Positions 26,022 through 34,091 of a stretch of DNA of 64,000 bases are shown here, one piece after another; within the stretch, counting starts at the first letter, position 1, and the number at the start of each line of letters is the position of its first letter. The stretch is from contig JBKBPL010000002.1 of assembly GCA_046293075.1 (NCBI GenBank), forward strand, positions 124,001 to 188,000, written 5' to 3'. A program made the position numbers and the translations under genes. The notes under the pieces were generated by a model. The model saw only the letters and a list, made by a program, of their open reading frames with translations. It did not search any database and had not been told where the DNA came from. The stretch comes from Ga0077530 sp046293075. GTDB taxonomy: Bacteria; Pseudomonadota; Alphaproteobacteria; Rhizobiales; Hyphomicrobiaceae.

Positions 26022-27653
26022 GTGAATGATGACAGCCCGACCGCGGTCGCGGCGCCGCAGGAGACCCGCACCCGGCCGGGCAGCGAAATCGCCCGCGAGG
26101 TCGCGCGGCGGCGCACTTTTGCGATCATCTCGCACCCCGACGCGGGCAAGACGACACTGACCGAGAAACTTCTGTTGTTCGGCGGTGCGATTCAGCTCGC
26201 AGGTCAGGTGCGCGCCAAAGGTGACCGGCGCCGCACACGCTCGGACTGGATGGCCATCGAGCGGGCGCGCGGCATCTCGGTCGTGACGTCCGTGATGACC
26301 TTCGAGTACCGCGATACGGTCTTCAACCTGCTCGACACGCCGGGCCACGAGGACTTCTCGGATCACACCTACCGCACGCTGACCGCTGTGGACGCCGCGA
26401 TCATGGTGATCGACGCGGCGCGCGGCATCGAGGCGCGCACGCGCAAGCTGTTCGAGATCTGCCGGCTCCGCGACATCCCGATCATTACGTTCATCAACAA
26501 GATGGACCGTGAGAGCCAGGAACCCCTCGAGCTGCTCGATGAAATCGAGAAGACGCTGGCGCTCGAAACGGCCCCGATGGTCTGGCCGATCGGGCGCGGC
26601 CGCGATTTCAAGGGCACGTATGATCTGACGAGCCACCGTATCACGCGGCTCGACGAGGATCCGGACGGCATTGCGACGTCAGGCCCTGAGGATGCCATCA
26701 TCGACGCCCTCGTCGACGAAGACACGGCCGCGCGCTGGCGCGAGGAGATGGATCTGGTCGCGGGCGCCTGCGGCAAGTTCGATCTCGGCGCCTTTCGCCA
26801 CGGCACGCTGACGCCGGTCTACTTCGGCAGCGCGCTTAAGAATTTCGGCGTGCGCAATCTGCTCGATGCGCTGGTCGCGCACGCCCCTCCTCCGCGCGCG
26901 CAGAAGGCCGCAACACGCATGGTCGAAGCGACCGAGCCCGCCATGTCCGGCGTCGTGTTCAAGATCCAGGCGAACATGGACCCGAACCATCGTGACCGGA
27001 TTGCCTTCATGCGCGTGTGCTCCGGCAAGCTCACCCGCAACATGCGCGTCAAGATCGTCCGCACCGGCAAGACCATGGCCCTGACGTCGCCGCAGTTCTT
27101 CTTCGCACAGGACCGCTCGATCGCGGAGGAGGCCTTCGCCGGCGATGTGGTCGGCATTCCGAACAGGGGTACGCTGCGTATCGGCGACGCCCTGACCGAG
27201 GGCGAGGACCTGACGTTCCTCGGCATCCCGAGCTTCGCGCCAGAGATCCTGCGCCGCATCCGGCTCGAGGATGCCATCCGGGCGAAGAAGCTGCGTGAGG
27301 CATTGCAGGAGATGGCCGAGGAAGGCGTGGTTCAGCTCTTCTCGCCGGTTGACGGCTCGCCGCCGGTGGTCGGTGTGATCGGCGCCCTCCAGCTCGACGT
27401 GCTCTCGGACCGCCTTGCCAACGAGTACGGTCTCCCGGTCGCCTTCGACCCGGCGCCCTGCGATACGGTGCGCTGGATCTCGGCCGAGAACCGCTCCGAT
27501 CTCGACAAGTTTGTCGAGCGCAACAAGTTGCAGATCGCCCGCGATCTCGATGGCGACCCGGTGTTCATGGCGCAATCGGCGTTCACGCTCAACTGGATCG
27601 AGGAGCGCACCCCGGAGATCAAGTTCGCGGACATCAAGACGACGGGCGCGTGA
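26022..27653 (+). CDS. prfC: peptide chain release factor 3
   Basis: A 543-aa translational GTPase that recycles RF1 and RF2 from the ribosome. G1 is SHPDAGKTTLTEKLLLFGGAIQ, followed by RTRSDWMAIERARGISVVTSVMTFEY, G3 DTPGHEDFSDHTYR and G4 NKMDRE. Domains II and III match RF3. The start is GTG 26022 with AGGAG about 10 nt upstream. RF3 is not universal in alphaproteobacteria, but this copy looks intact. It stands alone between the MFS gene and gatB. Confidence 0.95.
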   Translation: MNDDSPTAVAAPQETRTRPGSEIAREVARRRTFAIISHPDAGKTTLTEKLLLFGGAIQLAGQVRAKGDRRRTRSDWMAIERARGISVVTSVMTFEYRDTVFNLLDTPGHEDFSDHTYRTLTAVDAAIMVIDAARGIEARTRKLFEICRLRDIPIITFINKMDRESQEPLELLDEIEKTLALETAPMVWPIGRGRDFKGTYDLTSHRITRLDEDPDGIATSGPEDAIIDALVDEDTAARWREEMDLVAGACGKFDLGAFRHGTLTPVYFGSALKNFGVRNLLDALVAHAPPPRAQKAATRMVEATEPAMSGVVFKIQANMDPNHRDRIAFMRVCSGKLTRNMRVKIVRTGKTMALTSPQFFFAQDRSIAEEAFAGDVVGIPNRGTLRIGDALTEGEDLTFLGIPSFAPEILRRIRLEDAIRAKKLREALQEMAEEGVVQLFSPVDGSPPVVGVIGALQLDVLSDRLANEYGLPVAFDPAPCDTVRWISAENRSDLDKFVERNKLQIARDLDGDPVFMAQSAFTLNWIEERTPEIKFADIKTTGA

Positions 27654-27837
27654 AACATCGCAGGCATTGGCCTGAGAAATAAGTGGGTTTGAAGCCTCCT
27701 CCAGGCGGGTAAGGGACCTGAGCCCTGCGCGCTGGAGGTGCGACCATGGGACAGCGGCAGACCTTGCGTCCGCCGCCTGCACCTGCCATGGAGTGCCGGA
27801 GAGACAGCCGACGGACGCCGACGAGGCGGTGACGACG

Positions 27838-29322
27838 ATGCAGGACACGGTCAAAGAGAAAGCCAAGGGCAAAGCCGCCAACCTGATTGCGGGCGCGACG
27901 GGCGATTGGGAGGTGATCGTGGGCATGGAGGTCCATGCCCAGGTTTCGAGCAAGGCCAAGCTCTTCTCGGGGGCCTCGACAGCCTTCGGCGGCGCGCCGA
28001 ACAGCCACGTGAGCCTCGTCGATGCCGCGATGCCGGGCATGCTGCCCGTGATCAACGAGGAGTGCATTGCGCAGGCCGTGCGCACCGGTCTCGGCCTCAA
28101 GGCCAGGATCAACCTCGAAAGCGTGTTCGATCGCAAGAACTACTTCTATCCGGATCTGCCGCAGGGCTATCAGATCAGCCAGTACAAGAACCCGATCGTG
28201 GGCGAGGGCGAAATCGAGATCGACGTCGACGGCGAAGCGAAGACCGTTGGCATCGAGCGTCTGCATCTCGAGCAGGACGCCGGCAAGTCCATCCATGACC
28301 TGCACCCCGACTATTCCTACGTCGATCTCAATCGCTCGGGTGTGGCGCTCATGGAGATCGTCTCGCGGCCGGATCTGCGCTCGGCAAAGGAAGCGCAGGC
28401 CTATGTGACGAAGCTGCGCACGATCCTGCGCTACCTCGGCACGTGCGACGGCGATATGGAGAAGGGCAATCTGCGCGCCGACGTCAACGTTTCCGTGCGC
28501 CGGCCGGGCGAAGCGCTCGGCACGCGCTGCGAGATCAAGAACGTCAACTCCATCCGCTTCATCGGCCAGGCGGTGGAGGCCGAGGCGCGGCGCCAGATCG
28601 CGATACTGGAGGATGGCGGCACCATCGATCAGGAAACGCGGCTCTTCGATGCCGCGAAAGGCGAGACGCGCTCGATGCGCTCGAAGGAGGAAGCGCACGA
28701 TTACCGCTACTTCCCCGATCCGGACCTCTTGCCGCTCGAACTCGAGCAGAGCTGGGTCGATGAGCTCGCCAAGGATCTGCCGGAGCTACCGGATGCCAAG
28801 CGCGCGCGCTTCATGAAGGACTACGGCCTTTCGGCTTATGATGCGAGCGTGCTCGTCGCTGAGCGCGAGAGCGCGGACTTCTTCGAGGCCGTGGCCAAGG
28901 GAACGGACGGCAAGCTCGCGGCCAATTGGGTCATCAACGAGCTGTTCGGCCGCCTGAACAAGGAAAGCAAGGAGATCGGTGCCTCGCCGATTTCTGCGGC
29001 GCAGCTCAGCGGCCTCGTGCGACTGGTTGTCGACGGCACCATCTCCGGCAAGATCGCCAAGGATCTCTTCGAGATCCTGTGGACGGAAGGCGGCGATCCG
29101 GCCGAGATCGTCGAGACTCGCGGGATGCGTCAGGTCACGGACACCGGCGCCATCGAGGCCGCCGTGGACGCGATTATTGCCGCGAACCCCGACAAGGTCG
29201 CACAGGTCAAGGCAAAGCCGTCCATGCTCGGCTGGTTCGTCGGGCAGGTCATGAAGCAGTCCGGGGGCAAGGCTAACCCCCAGACCGTAAACGAGATTCT
29301 CAAGTCCAAGCTCGGCATCTAG
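27838..29322 (+). CDS. gatB: aspartyl/glutamyl-tRNA(Asn/Gln) amidotransferase subunit B
   Basis: A 494-aa subunit of GatCAB, which converts Glu-tRNA(Gln) or Asp-tRNA(Asn) to the amide form using ammonia from GatA. Signature regions include GLEVHAQ (here GMEVHAQVSSKAKLFSG), PGMLPVINEE, RKNYFYPDLPQGYQISQY, DYRYFPDPDLLPLEL, and the C-terminal YqeY-like tRNA-binding tail. gatA and gatC are not adjacent. ATG 27838 is chosen; a GTG at 27793 would add 15 residues without a better ribosome-binding site. Confidence 0.95.
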   Translation: MQDTVKEKAKGKAANLIAGATGDWEVIVGMEVHAQVSSKAKLFSGASTAFGGAPNSHVSLVDAAMPGMLPVINEECIAQAVRTGLGLKARINLESVFDRKNYFYPDLPQGYQISQYKNPIVGEGEIEIDVDGEAKTVGIERLHLEQDAGKSIHDLHPDYSYVDLNRSGVALMEIVSRPDLRSAKEAQAYVTKLRTILRYLGTCDGDMEKGNLRADVNVSVRRPGEALGTRCEIKNVNSIRFIGQAVEAEARRQIAILEDGGTIDQETRLFDAAKGETRSMRSKEEAHDYRYFPDPDLLPLELEQSWVDELAKDLPELPDAKRARFMKDYGLSAYDASVLVAERESADFFEAVAKGTDGKLAANWVINELFGRLNKESKEIGASPISAAQLSGLVRLVVDGTISGKIAKDLFEILWTEGGDPAEIVETRGMRQVTDTGAIEAAVDAIIAANPDKVAQVKAKPSMLGWFVGQVMKQSGGKANPQTVNEILKSKLGI

Positions 29323-29361
29323 GGCCGAGGAGCCACATGCAGATCCTGACGTATCTGGGGC

Positions 29362-29389
29362 CTTGAAAGCCCCTGCCGTCACCCTAAAT
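29362..29389 (+). promoter_or_regulatory. predicted RpoH (sigma-32) heat-shock promoter of hsp20
   Basis: CTTGAAA begins at 29362 and CCTAAAT lies at 29383-29389, so CTTG and the -10 element are 17 nt apart. The alphaproteobacterial RpoH consensus is CTTG-N17-18-CYTATNT, matched at six of seven defined or degenerate -10 positions. The start site would be near 29396. Confidence 0.75.
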
Positions 29390-29395
29390 CCAGGG

Positions 29396-29486
29396 TGTGC
29401 ACGCCGCTCAGCGGGTGCACGACGCAGTGCCTGGCCCCAATGGGCAGGCGCACCGGACAAGTCGCTTCCTCTGGAGGACTATACCC
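29396..29486 (+). ncRNA. ROSE-type RNA thermometer in the hsp20 5' UTR
   Basis: The 91-nt leader folds into three hairpins by eye. The first is closed by GTGCAC/GTGCAC (about 29396-29430), the second by GCCT-GCCC/GGGC-AGGC (about 29437-29459). The third holds the Shine-Dalgarno: AGTC (29460-29463) and CTTC (29465-29468) pair with GGAG (29473-29476) and GACT (29477-29480), leaving G29464 bulged. The 5' arm contains TCGCT, matching the ROSE consensus U(U/C)GCU. ROSE elements block translation of small heat-shock genes in rhizobia at normal temperature and melt on heating. Confidence 0.75.
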
Positions 29487-29939
29487 ATGCGACCCTTCGA
29501 TTTTGGCCCCCTCTATCGCTCCACCGTCGGCTTCGACCGCCTCTTCCAGCTTCTCGACAGCGTCGGCGGCGTCGAGAGCGAGGCGAGCACCTACCCCCCG
29601 TACAATATTGAGCGCAAGGCCGATAACCAGTACCGGATCACCATGGCCGTCGCCGGCTTCAGCAAGGATGAGCTCGACATCCAGGTGAAGGAGCAGTCGC
29701 TCACCGTGAAGGGTGAGAAGAAATCCGACGACAAGGACCGCCAGTTCCTCCATCGCGGCATCGCGACCCGCGCCTTCGAGCGTCGCTTCCAGCTTGCCGA
29801 CCATGTCGAGGTGACGGGCGCGGACCTTCAGGACGGCCTGCTCCACATTGATCTCGTGCGCAATGTGCCGGAGCGCCTGAAGCCGCGGACCGTCCAGATC
29901 GGCACCGGCGCCCCGAAGCAGATCGCGGCGCAAGCCTAA
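29487..29939 (+). CDS. small heat shock protein Hsp20 (IbpA type)
   Basis: A 150-aa alpha-crystallin-domain chaperone that holds unfolding proteins in an aggregation-resistant state without ATP. The short N-terminus MRPFDFGPLYRSTVGFDRLF is typical of rhizobial class A Hsp20. The crystallin domain runs from about residue 35 (YNIERKADNQYRITMAVAGF) to about 125, and the IxI-like tail is preceded by PERLKPRTVQI. GGAGG is 9 nt before ATG 29487 and is sequestered in the ROSE hairpin. An RpoH promoter drives it and a 12-bp terminator follows. Confidence 0.94.
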   Translation: MRPFDFGPLYRSTVGFDRLFQLLDSVGGVESEASTYPPYNIERKADNQYRITMAVAGFSKDELDIQVKEQSLTVKGEKKSDDKDRQFLHRGIATRAFERRFQLADHVEVTGADLQDGLLHIDLVRNVPERLKPRTVQIGTGAPKQIAAQA

Positions 29940-29955
29940 GTACGCCACACGTGCT

Positions 29956-29987
29956 CCCTCTCCCTGCCCTGCAGGGAGAGGGCTTTT
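29956..29987 (+). terminator. Rho-independent terminator of hsp20
   Basis: CCCTCTCCCTGC (29956-29967) and GCAGGGAGAGGG (29971-29982) form a perfect 12-bp stem with a 3-nt loop, followed by CTTTT. It starts 16 nt after the hsp20 stop. The stem sequence resembles the REP-like palindromes elsewhere in the window. Confidence 0.8.
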
Positions 29988-30089
29988 GCTCGCCTGCATT
30001 GCATTCCTAGCCGTGCCCTCGGCGCGCGCAGCCCACAGGACGAGCCGGCGGCCCGCACGAGGCCCCAACGCACATCAGGTCGTTGAAGC

Positions 30090-30842
30090 CTACTCCGCCG
30101 GCGAACGGCTGGCGCGCATCTCGGCTAAGGCTGCCGCCAGTGATCCGGGCTTCGGTGCGGGCTCGTATGCCGCCGCCCCACTGGCATCCGCTTTGCCACC
30201 GACCAGGAGTGCGCGCACGTTGGCAATCTGCTCGCCGAGCGACGCCGTCTCGTCCGTATCGTTCGCTGGGGCGAGGTCATCAGTCGTGTCGTTCCAGATG
30301 CCGAACTCGATGTTCAGGGCATTGAGGAACGACTCGACAAGATCCAGGAGCGGGCCAAGCTCGATCCGGCCGGCAACGCGGAAATTCTCGCCAACCTCGA
30401 AAGTCATGATCGGCATGAGCGCGCCACTGTCGCCAGCGATCAAGCCCCGCGCCCGCAGGTAGGCGAGCCGGTCGGCGCCCGTGTTGAAGGCCGAGCCCGC
30501 GGGGTCACCGTACTCCGCGACCGCATCGAGGAGCACCGTCGTGCCGCTCGTGAAAGGATCAAGCAGAAGCCGCAGGGGGCCACGCCCGCGAGGCAGCTCG
30601 GCCACGCGACGGCGGGCCTGCAGCACATGTGCGATCAGCGATGCCTCGAGGCCACGCACCTGGTTGACGAAGCGGATGAACCGCGCCACGCGCGTGCGCA
30701 GCCGCCGAGGCCCCATCTGGGGCGTGGGCTCGGTGATCTCCAGCGTGAGCGACATTAGCTGATCGCCCGCGGCGAGGGCGGCGTCGAGATGCTCGACGAG
30801 CCAGTAGAGGCGCGGGTCCAAATCTTGCCTGCGGCAATGCAT
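30090..30842 (-). CDS. hypothetical protein, unknown family
   Basis: A 250-aa soluble protein convergent with hsp20. No signal peptide, membrane helix or known motif was recognised. Residues about 40-80 are strongly basic (GPRRLRTRVARFIRFVNQVRG) and probably helical; the middle has LLLDPFTSGTTVLLDAVAEYGDP; the C-terminal third is acidic then Ala-rich and likely disordered. Codon use is like its neighbours, which supports it as a real gene. The start at ATG 30842 is weakly supported; other in-frame starts lie up to 200 nt upstream. Confidence 0.55.
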   Translation of the reverse strand: MHCRRQDLDPRLYWLVEHLDAALAAGDQLMSLTLEITEPTPQMGPRRLRTRVARFIRFVNQVRGLEASLIAHVLQARRRVAELPRGRGPLRLLLDPFTSGTTVLLDAVAEYGDPAGSAFNTGADRLAYLRARGLIAGDSGALMPIMTFEVGENFRVAGRIELGPLLDLVESFLNALNIEFGIWNDTTDDLAPANDTDETASLGEQIANVRALLVGGKADASGAAAYEPAPKPGSLAAALAEMRASRSPAE

Positions 30843-31041
30843 TCCGGCGTTCCGATGGTTCAGCGTGGCAGAACCACAAATAATTGATTCGCAGCCGGAT
30901 TGTGTGGCGGCCCGAGGTGTGCCAACGGCAATATCGAACCATGATCGCATTGGCCGCATAGCGTGGCACTTCCGTCCGCACCAGGAGGCTGCGTCGTCGC
31001 CGCTGTGCCACCTCACAGTGCAACCGCGCCGGGCCGCGCCT

Positions 31042-32130
31042 TCACGCAACCCGATATCGCTCGATCACCTTCGGATCGGGCGTGCAGCCGATGCCGGGAA
31101 GATCGGGAATGGCGAGCTCACCCTTCTGCGGACGGGGCATGCTCTCGTCAATGACGGCTTCCTTGCTGATGTAAAGGTACTCGAAAAGACCGATCTCGCT
31201 ACGCGCGGCTGCAAGTTGCAGGGTCGCCCAATAGCCAGGGCCGAAGTAGGGCGAGTGTGGCATCACGGTCTTCCCCCGACGCGCCGCGAGCTCGCAGACC
31301 TTGATCGTTTCGCTGATCCCGCCGACTTTGGTCACGCTCGGCTGCGGGTAGGCCACCGCCTCGATAAGCCGCGAAAACTCGACGGCCGTGCAGGCATTCT
31401 CGCCAGCCGAGATCGGGATTCCGAAGCGGCCGAGCGATTTGAGGGTCTCCCAGTCCTCGGGTGGAAAGATCGGCTCCTCGAGCCAGAAGAGATCGATCTC
31501 CCGAAGGAAGGGCATGATGGCCTCGGTCTCGGGAACACTCCAGTTGCAGTTGATATCGGTCGTAAGGCGCACCGAAGGACCGCCGCCCGTTCGGCCGGCG
31601 CCGATCGCCTCCCGCGTGATCTCGTGCAGCTTGATGTCCGTATAGCCTTCGCCGGCAGCTTGGCTCGAGAACTTCTCGACCAGTGCCGGATCGCCGTAGC
31701 GCATCAGGCTCGCATAGGCGCGGACCGTCTCGCGCTGACGGCCGCCCATGAGGCGCGCAACAGAGACGCCGGCGCGCTTGCCCGCCAGGTCCCAGAGCGC
31801 GATGTCGAGGCCCGAAATGGCGAAGATCGTGATGCCGTAGCGACCGTGCAGATGAAGCCGGCGCTGCAGCGCGAGATTGAGCGCAGCGGGATCATCCGCC
31901 TCCTGTCCGACGGCGACCGGCGCCACCATATCGCGCACCGCGGCTGCGACCGAGGCCGCACAGAAATAGCCGAAGGCCTCACCCCAGCCGACCAGCCCGT
32001 CGTCGGTGATGACTTTCACGAGCACGATCTCCAGGCTCGTCCACTTGGTCGGCATGAGGCCGACGCCGGAACTCCCGTCATTGAAGGGGATCTTGAGCAC
32101 GATCGGCTCGACAGACGTGATGCGGGACAT
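31042..32130 (-). CDS. mandelate racemase/muconate lactonizing enzyme family protein
   Basis: A 362-aa enolase-superfamily enzyme. The capping domain is N-terminal, and the barrel carries the metal ligands in order: Asp in TTDINCNWS, Glu in FWLEEPI and Glu in PISAGENA. KLHE occurs where mandelate racemase has KxK, and MPHSPYFGPGYWATLQLA supplies a possible catalytic His. Members take a proton from the alpha carbon of a carboxylate; many are sugar acid dehydratases or racemases. The substrate is not evident and there are no sugar-acid transport genes next to it. It is transcribed alone. Confidence 0.87.
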   Translation of the reverse strand: MSRITSVEPIVLKIPFNDGSSGVGLMPTKWTSLEIVLVKVITDDGLVGWGEAFGYFCAASVAAAVRDMVAPVAVGQEADDPAALNLALQRRLHLHGRYGITIFAISGLDIALWDLAGKRAGVSVARLMGGRQRETVRAYASLMRYGDPALVEKFSSQAAGEGYTDIKLHEITREAIGAGRTGGGPSVRLTTDINCNWSVPETEAIMPFLREIDLFWLEEPIFPPEDWETLKSLGRFGIPISAGENACTAVEFSRLIEAVAYPQPSVTKVGGISETIKVCELAARRGKTVMPHSPYFGPGYWATLQLAAARSEIGLFEYLYISKEAVIDESMPRPQKGELAIPDLPGIGCTPDPKVIERYRVA

Positions 32131-32210
32131 CGGGTGCGCCCTCCTGCGGTTGTGCGGAGATTACAGCATCCCGCGTGCAGCCTTGTCACGCCGCAGCACG
32201 TGCCGCGGGC

Positions 32211-33266
32211 CTATGAACCGGGGACCAGATCGCGGCCGGCAGCATAGCGGACCAACGCCTCGACGCGTTGCTCAATGGAGGGATGCGTCGCCAGAAGTCC
32301 CGTGATCCGGTTCCGCAACGGGTTCTCGATGAAGAAGGCCTCCATGCGCGAAGGCACATCGAAGGACGCGTTCTGCCCGATCTTGCGCAGCGCGGAAATC
32401 ATGGCGTCAGGGTTTTTCGTGAGCTCGACGGACCCCGCGTCGGCCAGATATTCGCGCGAGCGTGAGAGCGCGAACCGGATCAGCGTCGAGAGGCCCCAGG
32501 ATATGAGGATGATGGCAACCGCGATCAGGATCGCGATGATGGCCGCCCCTCCACCTCCGCCCCCACCGCCACGGCCACGATCGTCCCGGCCGCCCGTCGG
32601 CGCGCCCCGCCAGGGCGTGCGGTCATCGGCATCGGGCATCGGCTTGCCGCGCGGCGACCAGCCATAGGGAAAATCCCAGCGCCTGATGAGCAGATCGCCG
32701 ATAAAGCCAAAGATGCCCGCGAAGATCACGGCGATCACCATGAGCTGCGTATCGCGATTGCGGATGTGGGTCAGCTCATGCGCGAGCACGGCCTCCATCT
32801 CGGCCGGCTCCAGCCGATCAATGAGCCCGCGCGTGACGGCGATCGTGTAGTCGCCCTCGCGCAGGCCGGCAGCATAGGCATTGAGTGCCGGCGTCTCGAT
32901 GATCTCCAGCCGCGGCATGGTGATGCCGCGCGAAATGCAGAGATTCTCAAGCAGGTTGTAGAGCTCGGGCGCCTCCTTGCGCGTGACGCTGTGGGCGCCG
33001 GTTGCGGCGCGGATCATGGCGCGGTAGCCGAAAAAGGCGATGATGAACCAGCCGAGGGCGATCAGCATGGCGAGCGGCCACGTCGACCAGAACTGCGCCG
33101 CAGCCGCCCTGAAGATGTCTTCGAGATCCCCGCCCCCAAAAGCGTTCACGATCAGCAGGATCGAGAACAGGACGGCGTGCAGAAGGACAATGAACCCGCT
33201 GAGCAGGATCACGGACCGGATGCGGTTCGCGCGGATGTGCGTGTAAAGTCCGTAGGCGCCGCCCAT
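32211..33266 (-). CDS. htpX: M48 family membrane metalloprotease (HtpX-like)
   Basis: A 351-aa inner membrane zinc protease. Two N-terminal hydrophobic segments (SVILLSGFIVLLHAVLFSILLIV and WPLAMLIALGWFIIAFFGY) precede the catalytic domain, with HExxH in VLAHELTHIRNRD. A further hydrophobic pair follows, separated by a low-complexity loop that includes a run of eight Gly near residue 245. The third zinc ligand Glu is likely in SREYLADAGSVELT. HtpX-type proteases degrade damaged membrane proteins. It lies 152 nt downstream of lemA on the same strand; the lemA-M48 pairing is common. Confidence 0.88.
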   Translation of the reverse strand: MGGAYGLYTHIRANRIRSVILLSGFIVLLHAVLFSILLIVNAFGGGDLEDIFRAAAAQFWSTWPLAMLIALGWFIIAFFGYRAMIRAATGAHSVTRKEAPELYNLLENLCISRGITMPRLEIIETPALNAYAAGLREGDYTIAVTRGLIDRLEPAEMEAVLAHELTHIRNRDTQLMVIAVIFAGIFGFIGDLLIRRWDFPYGWSPRGKPMPDADDRTPWRGAPTGGRDDRGRGGGGGGGGAAIIAILIAVAIILISWGLSTLIRFALSRSREYLADAGSVELTKNPDAMISALRKIGQNASFDVPSRMEAFFIENPLRNRITGLLATHPSIEQRVEALVRYAAGRDLVPGS

Positions 33267-33418
33267 CGCGATCCTGCCTTGCGCAATGCGCCTCCGTTTC
33301 CCCCTTGTCGGAAGGGGCAAGAGGCGGGGGCGCCCCTCCCGCACGTGTTCTGCCCCCTCCGAGCGTCCCCCACCACGGGCGTATAGGAGCGCTTCCCCAG
33401 GCTTGACGCAACGGGAGC

Positions 33419-33985
33419 CTAGAACCGCACCTTCGGGGCTTCACGGGTGGCCGCGCGCTCGCCCTCGTCGAGATTGAAGAAATCTTCGCGCGCGAAACCC
33501 AGCATATTGGCGAACAGCACGGCCGGAAAGCTCTCGCGCTTCGTGTTGTACTCCGCGACAACGTTGTTGAAGAAGCGGCGGGCCGCCGCAATCTTGTTCT
33601 CGATGTCGCCGAGCTCGGTCTGGAGCTGCTGGAAATTGGCATTCGCCTTGAGATCGGGATAGGCCTCCGCGAGCGCGAAGAGCTGGCGGAGCATCCCCGT
33701 CAGCATGTTCTCGGCCTGGGCTTGTGCCGCCGGTCCGCTGGCGGCGACCGCGGCATTGCGCGCCTTGATGACGTTCTCGAGCGTCTCGCGCTCGTGGCTT
33801 GCATAACCTTTCACGGTCTCAACGAGGTTGGGCACCAGGTCGTGGCGCTGCTTGAGCTGCACATCGACGTCGGCGAACGCCTGGCGAACCCGCTGGCGCA
33901 AGCCGACGAGGCCGTTGTAGGTCGCGATCGCCAGCAGCACGATGGCCGCGACGATGCCGAGCAGTACCCAGGCGGTCGTGCTCAT
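33419..33985 (-). CDS. lemA: LemA family protein
   Basis: A 188-aa protein with one N-terminal membrane helix (AWVLLGIVAAIVLLAIATYNGLV) and a helical LemA domain: RQRVRQAFADVDVQLKQRHDLVPNLVETVKGYASHE is the signature, and FFNNVVAEYNTKRESFP is the second conserved block. The N-terminus faces out and the helical domain is thought to be cytoplasmic; function is unknown, but it is often encoded with an M48 protease as here. ATG 33985 has AGGAGG 6 nt upstream. Confidence 0.93.
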   Translation of the reverse strand: MSTTAWVLLGIVAAIVLLAIATYNGLVGLRQRVRQAFADVDVQLKQRHDLVPNLVETVKGYASHERETLENVIKARNAAVAASGPAAQAQAENMLTGMLRQLFALAEAYPDLKANANFQQLQTELGDIENKIAAARRFFNNVVAEYNTKRESFPAVLFANMLGFAREDFFNLDEGERAATREAPKVRF

Positions 33986-34091
33986 AGGGCGCCTCCTGTG
34001 CGTGGGGCTCGGACTATAACCAAGAAGCGTGCACGTGTAGAGCGTTTCCGTCCGCCAACTCAACGGCGCCAACTCAGCGCGTCTGAGCGCC

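Noticed and set aside
24272..26149. 625-codon frame on the minus strand opposite the MFS gene
   Set aside because: Composition is very rich in Arg, Asp, Glu and His with no fold, as expected for the antisense of a GC-rich membrane protein gene, and the plus strand has a clear transporter.
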